In this document: piece after piece, positions 12,901-24,900 of the stretch
How positions within the stretch are numbered: the first letter of the stretch is position 1
Layout: each line of letters begins with the position of its first letter
Position numbers and translations under genes: made by a program
Notes under the pieces: model-generated
Database searches by the model: none
The model's input: the letters and a program-made list of their open reading frames with translations, nothing else
What the model was told of the DNA's origin: nothing
From: CAZIKF01 sp964539825
Lineage (GTDB): Bacteria; Muiribacteriota; UBA6191
Reading direction: 5' to 3'
Assembly: GCA_964539825.1 (NCBI GenBank)
Contig: CAZIKF010000052.1
Coordinates: forward strand, 1 to 29,411
Length of the DNA: 29,411 nucleotides

Positions 12901-15900
12901 TTGAGTACCGCTTGCCTCTGGGCATCACTTAAAGCCGTGAATCCTTTGTAATTATTAACCTGTTTATAGTCCGCTGTAACGGCTGTCGCCGACTGGCTTG
13001 GCAGTGCTTCCGTACCCGCATTGGACCAGTTAATAGAACCGTTTTGATAATCAACTCCCTCAATGAGAATTTCGCGAAATTTCCGTCCAGTCACTGCATT
13101 GGGATTGTAATAACCAATCTGTTGGATGGTCACATCCATCTCGATATGCTTTTCCCCAACTTTGACACGCTCCGTACCAACCTGCTCGGTAATCAGGCTG
13201 GTTTCCCAACTTACAACCGGAACAGAGATGGTACCCACGGAAACTTCCTGGAAACCCACCACGACGGTAACCGTTTCTTCTACGGTTTTGATTACAGGTA
13301 TGAGAACGGTCTTGAAACCGGCAACGGCTGAATCCGCGTCGATTAATAGATCTCCCCCTGACTTGATATTCACTGCCCCCACTGCCGACCCAGGGGTTAC
13401 TCCCGAAAGAATCCCCTGTCCCAGGATTCTTACAGTACCCTTGTAAAGATCACTGGAGTTGATGGTTCCCCTCTGCTGGGTAATGGTCAGATCTGAACTG
13501 ATACCAGAATGAATATCTACCTTACTCGGTGTGAGGATTGCACCCTGGATGAGTACATCATCCACCGCACTGAAGAGGATACGGCTCGTGTTTGAGGTTG
13601 CCTTGGCGATTCCGTCAATCCGAATCTCATCGGCTGAGAGATGGATCAGATTTTCTGCTTCAACCTGACCATCGAGATCATCATTGGTCTGGGCTTTCTC
13701 GAGGTATACGGATTCATTTCCATCGAGCAGGATCTCCCCTCCGCTCTGGCGAACAAAGATATGGGAATTCTGCATGAGATTGATTTCAGATCCCGTGACT
13801 GCTACTTTTGTACGTGCGTCAACAGTACCCGTAATGACAACCTGACCTGAAGTAGATCCGAGATTAACGATGTTTGTCAGAGCGTTTTGACTTCCATCGA
13901 GCTGTCCAACAACGCCTTTGATATAGATGCTTCCCACAGCCTTGACATCAATGGTTCCGTTAAGTGCCGTATCTAGTACTCCTCCGCTGACGCGGTTGTC
14001 CTGGTCATCCAAAACCAGTGTGTTAACAATCAGCCCGGTTCCGGAAGCATTCGAGCCAGCAACGAGGGCCAAATTATCTTTGGCGGAGACCAGATCATCG
14101 ATGAGTAAAAGTCCATCCGACTGGATTCTGAGATCGGCACCACTGTCAGTGGCACTAACTACACCATAAACCTGAACATCCCCATCGGATTGCACATTCA
14201 TCAATCCGTCCGTGGTATCTGCAAAAACTCCGCCCCCTGTGGAATCAACCCTAAGATTGCTAAGATCTGAGAGTGAAATTCCAATACCGTTTGAATTCTT
14301 ACCGCTTTGGAGAATCAACTCCCCAGTGGATTCAATGGCACCTCCTCGATTGACGAGGTTATTACTTCCATCAAGACCCTTACCGCCTATGATGACGACG
14401 CCTTCCGAGACAATTCTCGCTGAGGCAGCTTTACCGGTCCAATCTAGACCCGTTGTATCGTTATAGGTAGCTCCCGCCCGGATAGAGCCTACCAGGGTAA
14501 TATCACTTGCTGCGATTTTGATGGAGGAGCTATCTGCTGTAGAGAAAAGCAGGGCATCATCCCCAATGGTTAGAATTCCATCGGTTTGAAGCTCAAGACT
14601 TTGGTTGGCCTGTAAAACCACTGCATTTGTGCTTGCCACACCCTGCTGAGGATTGATGGTTCCCAGGTTTAGATTTCCACCGGCCTTGATACGAAGTTTC
14701 TGTCCCGCACTATCCACCAGAAGCTTGGTGTTGAAAATGTCTACCTGACCCTCCGCATCCAAAAGTAAGGAGCCCGAAACATCCACATCTCCGTGCAGAG
14801 ATATGTCTCCATCGGTAATCATGGTAGTCTCAAAATCAAAACTGGCAGCTGTATTCCTGGTGTTTCGAATTACCCCGGCGACATCAATGTCTGTTCCCCT
14901 GAGTGTTAGCTGGGCATCAGTTTCAACCCTTCCGGAAGTTTTCTCGATGGTGAGCTTTCCAGAAGTTGCCTCAAGTAGAATCTGCCGCTGAGCAGCCCCA
15001 TCATTTTTTATGAAGTTATTTATGGCCACGTCATTGAGGCCGCGGATCGTAATCTTTCCATCCGCATCGAGAGTTGTAAATACGGCCGTACCATGTGTAC
15101 GGATACTCTCTTCTCCCGCTTTCAATGTTGTGCCCGCAGTGATGGTAATATTATCTTGGGCAGTGAGCTTTCCTTTGATTTCGAGAGTATCTTTAGAATT
15201 GATCGTGATATCCGCACCCTGACCGCGGGCGATGATCTCACCGGTAATTACTCCGTTATCTCCCGGGTTTAGCACAATCCCCCCGCTTAAGGTTTCCAGA
15301 ACACCGGTAGCGCCCAGGGTGAACTTCTGAGAGCCGTCCGGATTCACACCTGTATGAAGATTGATTCCCTTAAATGCCCTGAGTTTTCCGGCAATATAGA
15401 TTTCTCCTCCTGGGGAGCCCGCCTTACCGATATTGATCACGGACCCGCTCTTCGGGGCATCGATGGTAAAGGTTCGACCAGATTTGGCATCTCCTGTGCC
15501 TAATTGGGAGAAGCCAAGAAGATTGGGATTGGTAGAGTCTGACTTAAGGGTAATCTCATAGGCACCCCGAAACATAAATCGTCCGTCGGTCAAACCCACT
15601 TCTACTTCAGGTTCCGAGGAGTCAATGGTGTGGGTACTGTTTACCGCCGGGTCACCGCTCGGGGAAGTAATCACATTGAAATCAGTGGCATTGACTGCGT
15701 TTTGAAGATCTTCCTTCAGATCGCCCAAACCGTCATTTCCGGTGGTGTCTGAAGCCTTAAGAAGAACATTTCCTTCAATGGTATGGGTTCCTAAGTCCAC
15801 TACCATATGAATGGTCACATTCTGGGAAATATGCCCATCCGCAAATTCAGAAAATCCGGCAGCGACCACTTCCTCAGTCCAGGCCGGTGCCAGAACCCGC

Positions 15901-18900
15901 GCGTCCCCGGAAGCACTCAGGTTTATGGTAGAACCCGTTTCCCAGGTTCTTAATTTGGCGGTACCTCCAAGAACAATCCCATTTCCAGCAAACAGACTCG
16001 AACCGTCAGCCGGGTCGGTACCCCCACGTACATCAATCACCTTGCCAGCAAGAAGTTCTCGACCCAGTCGAACCTGGTGATCGGCCGAGATATGAATCTC
16101 AGAGCTGCCGTCAAAGGTCTTAATGGTATTTCCCAGGAACAACCCATTGGCATCACGATGGTCAACAATCTCACCGCCAGCAGCTAAAAGCCCATAAATT
16201 TCCGCATCTTCGGCCGCCGTAATCTCAATAACTCCATCAGGATTGTAAGTCTGTACCATAGCGGCACCAGGAAGTTTTACGCCGATGTCATCTGAACTGG
16301 CACCACCGATCAGAGTTACCTTCTCGGTGGTTCGTACGATACCGCCCACTTCCACATCTTCACCACTGGCAGTTTTTGTCATTCCACCGAGGTAAAGCTG
16401 AGTATCACTTTCCAAATGAACCTTTGAGTCTTCATTTGAGTAGGTAATGGTCTCGGTTTTGAGATTTCCCTGCGCGTCGAAGGTTTGGGATATGGTTCCA
16501 CCCGAAAGGATAATTCCCATGGCACTGACCGAACCTACGGCATCTATTTTTACCAATCCGCCGGTATTGGCGGATGTCTGACCTGATGTTGTCAGTCCTG
16601 AAGCAGTGGTTAACTGCACTCCAAGTCCTGAATCATCAGCGCCAGGGGTCCCAGTTGTGGTCAGAATTACTTCCTTTGCGGCAGTGATCACACTATCCAC
16701 ATAGATGTACTCACCTGCAGTAACATAAGCAGAGGAGTCATCTCCAGCAAAAGTCACGCCGCTAGAGCCTATAGTTCCTCCGGATACGACCCTACCATCC
16801 ACAATCACATCTTTCGAACCCTTAATAGTGATGGATGTACCGGCACCCTTGGTATTCAGAGTAGCCGTATCATGGATGAAAACACTGGTGCCATCGGAAT
16901 TGGCGCCGTTTAGATCAGTACCGTCCAGGGCCACTCCCCCATGAACCGTCAGATTCCCGGTAACATCAGCCCGACCTTCCCAGTAAACCCAGTCGTCGGA
17001 TTGAGCAGTCAGATCAGAACTGGATCCAAAAAGATTGATATTCCCTCTTAAGATGGTTTCATCTTCACTGGCAATTACCAGGGACTTGTTAGCCTCCAGT
17101 GAAGTAACCGTACCGGTGAGAAGAAAACCGTAACCGCGCTGTCCTACCAGTAAATGGGGATCCTGGATCTGAATTTCATCCACGACACCATCATTTTCAT
17201 TATCCAGCGCATAAACCATGTATTTATTGGTTCCGTCCGAGACCACCCAGCGGGTGGTGGTGTCTGGGACATCCCCGCTAAAGTTGATATCAGAATTGTT
17301 ATACTCCACACCCTCAAGAAAGGAAGTGACCAGTCGCTTGGCAGGGTCCGTGGCATTTGCCTTGAAATAGAAATTCTGCTCAATTTCCGTATAGCCTGTA
17401 GCTTTAAGAATTGCGTTCTGCTGATCTGTACTCAGATATTTCAAAGATAAAAGATCCTTTTTCTGAGCATCGCTGAGACCGCTAAATGTCTTGGCGTCCA
17501 ATTGCACCTGGGTAAGATCTTCATTATCGAAAAGGTCCTGAGCTAGCTCCAGGCTCAAATTATCAAAGGCCGTTTCCGCATCTGGTAGATCAAGAATAGT
17601 CCATTGGACTGTAGAGTTCTTATAATCAACCCCTTCTTCCAGGGCAGCCATATATCTTCGGGATTCGGCAGCGGATTCGTTGTAATAAACTGGACCAGTC
17701 CATTCTCGGTACTTGAGAAACTCCAGAGCATGCGTTTTTTGTTCAGGAGTTATGTCTTTGAAGAGAGTCCCGGTACCAGGAGCAGGCAAATCCTCTCCCC
17801 AATCTACAAGTTCCAGATCCTCCGTGAGATCCTCTTTAAATAGATTCTTATCTGCACTGTAATAAATGGATCCGGAAAATATACTGTAGCCGGTATTTTC
17901 AATAATAAACTTCTTCTGGGCAAGATTGAGTTCTTCAAACTTGGTAGATTCCTCCGGCTCTACAACCCCTCCCCAATCAACATCTCCAATTCGAAAATCA
18001 GGTTCCACGCCAGAGGAAATATTCTGGACAATCCTTACGTTTTCAGCTGCACTGGAATTGTAATAGGTTCCACCCTTATAGACTTCATACCCGAGTGCTC
18101 GAGCCAACACATTTTTTTGAGCTTCACTCAAGCTGGAAAAAGAGGTTCCGGCGGATGCATTCCCCGAAGTTCCCCAGAATATGTCAGAGTTGACATAATC
18201 AGCTTTCGAACCTTGCTTGAAAGTGGTCACCAATTTCTTCCCGTCAGCGGCATTGGCATTGAAAAACTTCTTTCCATCCTCGGTTTCATATTCTAGATGG
18301 GCAGCTACCGCCTTTTTCTGCGCAAGGCTTAAGGAATCAAAGGGTGTATTTGAGGAAGGTGCGTTGGTACTGCTCCAATCTACTTCAGAGTTGGAATAAT
18401 CGGTGGGTTCTCCTTGAATAAAGGAAGTACGCAGATCATTGGTATCAGGGTTAAAGTAAACGGCTTGTGTATAGTTCTGGTAACCAAGAGCTCCCATGGA
18501 GGAACCGGAGGGAACAAAAAAGTCGCCGGATACCAGGTTGCTCAGAATTTGTTTACCGGATTTTGCGTCGAGATTATAGTAATTCGTATCCTCATAAACC
18601 GTATAGCCCAGGTGTTGAGCAACTTGTTTTTTCTGCTCATCAGTGAGATCAAAGAAATCAAAAGAAACACCAACTGCGCTGACTGTGACACTATTTCCAA
18701 GGTCGAGGCTCTTTGAGTCAAACATGGCTTTCAGGTCTGCATCCACACTGCCTGAATTCAGGTTATCTAGTATGGATTGCTTATAGTTACCCTTGACCAG
18801 AACCTTACCTGGAAGAGTGTCAAAATAATCAGCATAATCACTCTGGGCTCCGCCGCCCTCAAGGGTCATGCTACCCGCTGCTGTAATGGCACCATCAAGG

Positions 18901-21900
18901 CGTAATTCCCCATCGGTTGTAATACTTAAACTGGCATTGGTTCCGGTGACCACTGCCACTGGTTTACCGTTTTGATCTTCAAACTTGGCACCGGATGTAA
19001 CCGCTCCTCCTGAATTGATATGCATCCAGGTTTGAGAACTCAGATTGATGGAAGCGTTATCAGTACGGGCAGCCACTACCGCACCTTCCAAAATGGTCAG
19101 TCCAGTGCCAGCGCTCATGGTAATCGAAGATCCAGCACCAAATACCTCAACTGCCGTGGCACTGATAATTGAAGCAGAGGCATTTACTACAACGCTGGAT
19201 CCCGCGTTGTAGGTAGCCAGAACCGAACCCTTATCGGCGATCAGACTATTGGGCTCATTCCCAAAGGTCACATAAGCGTTGGATCCGGTGGTTCCGTCGA
19301 TATCAATCTGAACTTTGTCATCACCCTTGATCCAGCCGGTGAGTTGAAGCTGCTCGGTAAGATCAAACACAACCTCTTTGGCGTGAACTCCTGCATCAGG
19401 GTCACCCAGGGGGTCGCGCAGGTTCTGTCTTCGAACCTCAGCAAGCCTTGACTTAAAGCTGATTTTCTCAGTTGACTGTACATCTCCTGCGATAGTAATA
19501 GTACCGGCATAAAATTCGGCAATATCTTCTAACTTGGCGCTGAAGGTTGAGGTTCCAACGGTTGAGTTCTCTATATCACCCACGAACATGGCTACACTGG
19601 TATTATCTCGTCCGACGGTGATCAGACTAAATCCATTACTCAGGGCCGAGAGATCCTGCATGGAAAGATTCAATGCATTGTTATTACCGGGAGATAGATC
19701 GTTTCCATAGGAACTTTGGCCTGCCCCGCCAATGTTGTAATTCTGGTTGAGATCCTTGCTAAGAATGGTCAGCTTTCCAGAACCGGTTACCTTGTTATTT
19801 CCTGATTGAAAATCAACATCATCGGCTGTGAGAAGAATATCCTTGCCGGCCCCGGCTGTCTGAAGGACCCCTGAGGACAGGGTGAGGGTAGCTTCGGAGG
19901 CAGCCAGCTCAATATCTATGGTACCTGATGCAGAATAGATCCCCCCATTGGTCCTACCGTCATCAATAATATTCAGGTCATCCTTTTCACGAATGATAAT
20001 GTCGCTTACCCCGTCACCACCTGCGTTGATGATAGTCAGATCTTCAATGGCGGAGTTAAGCGTCCCAGTTAAACCGTTGGATACCATGGTTAGATGGGCG
20101 TTGGGAAATGCCAGAAAAGCATTTTGAACGTTGACAACTCCGCTAGCTTCCAGGGTTAAATCAGTACTTCCCCAGCTATCCGCTTCGGTCCCTCCATTGG
20201 AGAGAGTAGTCTGAGCAGCGGTATCTTTTACTTTGAAATGCTCCAGATGATCATCGAAATCTACAACAGTATCACCATGCTTGAATCTGTGGTTTTTCAG
20301 CTCAATGGCATCGGTAGAAGCAAAAGTATCCAGTACAAGAAGATCGTTACCCTCTCTTGACTGAAGATCAGTATAGGTATTATGGGAGATGTAAATCTTA
20401 TCAGCGCCCCGCCCTGTATCTACCGTGTTGGATCCGGAGGTGATATAGATTGTGTCATCACCGCCTGAAGAAACAATACTATTGGTACCAGTACCCAGAT
20501 CAATAATTTCCCCACCTTCACCGCCAAGAAAGGAATCATTACCTCCATCTCCGTAATATTTGATTCCGGTGACGGCACCTCCTACCAAGATGTCCTTTCC
20601 TGAGCCCCCTCTAACAACGCTGCCTGCCTTTCCTCCGGCGACCTGCAGGATGTCCGCACCGTCTTCACCATCAAGATCGACTTCAACATCCACATCAGGA
20701 TCGATGATAAAGACATCATTTCCTTCTCCGCCCCTGGCAATGATTTTCTTCACTCCCTGGTAAGTTTTCTTTTCCCCAAGAGCCCGGACCAAAATGCCGT
20801 CTCCATCTTGTTCTTTCTGGATGTGGTAGGTTTCATTGATTACTTTCTTATAAAGGTCTCCACGAAGGTCCTGTCCCATCTGACCGGAGTGAAGGTAGAG
20901 AGTATCGCCGGATTGGTGAGCTATAACCGGCGGCGCTCCCCAACTCCAGGCTTTATCCTGGCTTACTGAGACCCCAAACGCTGTTATACTTATGGCCATA
21001 TAAGCAGAAGCAGCAGTGACCTCAACTTCCCCTTCAAAGCCCGCAAGTGTTTCATTGATCTCAAAGAGGCCGAGGTCAATTTCAATACCGACGGATCCCC
21101 AGACCCTTCCCGCGAACTTGGAGGTGCCAATGGTCAGTTCAAATCCAAAATCAAGGGAGAGTGGTCCAAGATTCAGGTCAAAATCCACTTTACCGGTGAG
21201 TTCAAACTGGCCATCAGAGCGGATGTATCCACTGATTCCAAGCTTTACAAAACCAAAGAAATCAAGACTGGCATTATCAACTCGAAGCTCGAAGATCCCG
21301 TCAATGATGCTGATGGAACCAGCAAACTCCACTTCAAATGTAAAAATGTTTAGAGCACCGTCTATGGAAAGCTTAAAAGTGGTTCCCGCCGCCACCCCGG
21401 CATATGAGTTCTGGTCGCTGGAGTTGATCTCAAGTACGCCCTTACCTTCAATGCCAATAATGCCTACACCAAGCTTAACATCGAGCCCAAGGCTCATGGC
21501 AAAGACTACACCTTCATCTTCCGTATTCAAAAATGCAGCAGCACCCCAGGCTTTGATTTGCCCGAAGGCCCCAAGGTCAAGACTCATTTTCAGTTCAGCC
21601 TCGATACCACGTGTGCTGATTTCTAAATAAATAGATCCTTCCAATTCCAGCACGCTGGCAATTTCTAAACTTGCTGAACCATCAATGAGGAGGTAAAGCG
21701 GTTCTATATTTACGTCGGTGGTTCCCAGGACATCGCCATTCTCATCTACATCGAATCCCTTGACTCTTTGTACCTTGCTTGTGGTGTTAATCTGAACAAG
21801 GAAGGAGCCTTTTAAGGTGAAGATTCCACCGTCAATTAAAGTGGAATCTCCGATCCCTCCAACCTGAAGGCTCCCGTACAAACCATCAATTCCAAAACCA

Positions 21901-24900
21901 AGCGTACCAGCTACAACCAGGGGCTCAAGGACTGGAAGATCTATGGTTCCTTCAATATCCAGTCGAATTTCTTTAAGGGAAGCAACAACCGCAAACTCCC
22001 CCTTTATATCCAAAATATCAAGTAGAGTTAGCGATCCCTTGGCTTCAAAGGAAACATAAAAACCGGCTTCGGTAAGTCCCGGTCCGGTCCCGGAGATCAC
22101 GACCGTGTCATACCCCACGGCTGCTTGAAGATCATCGGGAACTTCATAGATATAATCCTCACCAAATGTATTCAGGTTCAGGGCAAAATCAGCTTCAAAC
22201 TGGACTACACTTCCAAGGTTAAGATCAGCAGAAAGGGTTGCGGTAAGCGCAATCCCATCTTCAATGGCTAAAAGCCCCATGGCATCAGCTGAAATTCGGA
22301 AACTATCTCCAATGCCTACGGAAGCTTCTCCATCCATGAAGATGGAAATCCCATCCAGACTGGCATCAACGGCAAAAGCTACGTCGAATTGCACCACATC
22401 CAAGGCATTGAATTTACCAATGCCTTGCAGGTATAAGCCCGTACCGCTCATTGGCATCAGGAAGTTTTCTACCTCCCCCGTTGTTGGATTGGTTCGGCCG
22501 GTTTCAATGTAGTATTGTCCACCATCTTCGCCTGATTTTGTAAAATCAATGGCTGGTGGTAGAAGTAGATCCTGCGCAATATCTTCCGCGCTTGTCTCAA
22601 GGGCCGCTTTAGCTGACTCAGCCGCTGCCGCTGAAACATTTCCAGCGATACCTTTAGCCCCTTCGATAGCATTTGCTCCGCTACTTAAGATTTTCTTACC
22701 ATCTTCAGTGAGTCGATCAGCTACTTTGGCTACTCCATCAACATAGGTACCTGCCGCGTTGGCCAATACTCTCTTGCCCGCGTCGATCACTTCACCGGTT
22801 GGTGAAACGGAAAGATCAGCTACGACGGTACCATTTGAATCAACAACTTTTCCCTGCTCATTGACAAAATACTTTCCATCACCCGGAAGCGGAGGAGGAC
22901 CTTCGGATGCATATTTCTGGGCATCCTGCTGATGTTCTGCAATCTGGGCGGCAGCTGAAACCTTTAGCTCGTTAGCTTTATCTTGAATAGCTCCATTGGC
23001 ATCCACCGCTGCGTTAAAAGCAACATCATTGAGTCCTTTTGCAGCGGCTCCCGTATTATCTGCAAAACTACCGCTCAGTTTATTCACTTCCACAATGATC
23101 TGGTTGATCATTGGAGAAATAATAGGAACAAGGGTACGCTTGGCCGCCGCCATGGCAATCGACGTGGGATCGGGATTCAATGCTGCGCCTATTGCTATAT
23201 TTAAACCAAATTCAAACTCAGTAAACTCTGCAGTTACACCGGGAACTCCTACCATTGCGGCACTGGTCATATCAGCCCTGGCCGCCAGATGGGTTGCGCT
23301 GGTCAAGTAATCTTTGACATAGACAATTCCAAGGTCAAAATCCTCAACCGCGAAACCGATTCCACCAGGATGAGCAGTATCGCCTTCACCGATCAATCCA
23401 TCGTTATTGGTATCTCTCCAATAACGGGCAGTAAGGCTTGGAAGGCCGTTTTCTAGAACTATTCCCCGAAATCCATAGGCATCTTGGATGGCAAGCTCGA
23501 GTCCCATACCATTGATCTCGTTACGTTTTCCGTTAAAGAGCCCTGGTTCGGATACGAAGTTCGCATCCATATCTATTTTCAAAGCTGCGGATGCAGCGAA
23601 TTCCAAGCCAACAATTGCGCCATGAAGAAATCCGATGCGGGCCTCCAGCATCGTGGCGTCATAATCAAGTTTGACATTGTTCTCATCAGAACCTGTGGGA
23701 ATCTCATAATAGCCCTGGTCACTAGACGCTTTGAAATCAATGGATGGCAAAAAAGGTATGGCCATCAGGCTGTACGGAGCGCCCTTGTCAATAAAAGAGA
23801 AGTTAGCGCCTACTTCAACATCCCTGATGTCTACTTTGAAGTAGTCGCCAATCCCTAAAAATGTGGCCTGACCCACGTTAAGTTTCGTTGCTACGAACTT
23901 GGGAGAGAATTTGTCGAGCTTAAGCAGCTTTAATACTGCTGACTGGCCAATCATAAAGCCAAAGTCAATGTCTTCAAGAAGAAGACCAACCGCGTCTTCA
24001 TTAAGCTTCTCATCGGGGGTTAGAATTCCATCTTTGTTTTCATCAATACGGTGGGGACCATCGATTCCAAAAAATCCGGTGAGATCATTAGCACCAATGG
24101 TGAGCATTTCGATTTCGGTCTCAAGCCGTTCCGTAACCCCTATATTGGCTGCCAATGCTCCGAGGTTTACCTTAAGCCGCTCAGCCTGCTTATAGCCAAT
24201 AGCGAACCCACCGGAGACATAGAGAAAATCTGAGATTTTAAATGTGGCATTCCTTACTCGACCCAAAATATGGGCATCCTCATAGTCAATGTAGATAGGA
24301 TCTCCGCCGGTTTCTGTGTTAGCGCTGGTTTTCAGCGCATAACCTGCCGGATTACCGTCTTTTGCCGGCATGCTTTCTTTGAAGTCGATCCAGGGGTCCA
24401 CTCCATCGATATCAGAACTACCCAGGTTAACCTCTACCTCAAGACCCTTGATTTTCAGATCCAACACATCGGAGAGACCCGCGATTCCCACTTCTTCCAC
24501 AGTGGCTTTTAAGGCATAAAACTCAAGACCTAATTTGGTAATAGCGATGTCATTGCCATCATTGGGTGTAAACATCCCAAGGCCAATATCTACATTTCTG
24601 GCATAAAGGCCAATGGCTCCCTTTTCGTCTCCGGTCCCAAAATATGGACCATTTAGACCTAAGAAGAGATTCGCGTCACTCATCCCAAAGGTAAGCCCGT
24701 CCATTCCCACATTGTTGTAGTTTGCTACCAGGGATTTGATATTGAAAAAACCGGCGTCCGCTTTCTGAATGGCTAAGTTTCCACTGACATAGATAAATCC
24801 GCCGATCTTCAGGAGAGCATCACTAACGGCTACACCCATGTAGGGTGCGCCTCCGTGATCGATATTGACCGTCTCTCCCCCAACTTCAAGCTTCAATCCA

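Noticed and set aside
11470..13345. Trp island as a separate inserted gene or insertion sequence
   Set aside because: The giant frame runs through it without a break, there are no terminal inverted repeats that I can see, and no transposase-like motif is present.
20328..20732. RTX repeats as proof of type I secretion
   Set aside because: They support it, but the C-terminal signal and the transporter genes are outside the window, so the route stays an inference.
21016..21630. Plus-strand open frame of 204 codons, Ser/Pro-rich
   Set aside because: It is the antisense image of the amphipathic beta-rich region, in the same phase as the other antisense frames. No domain features are seen.
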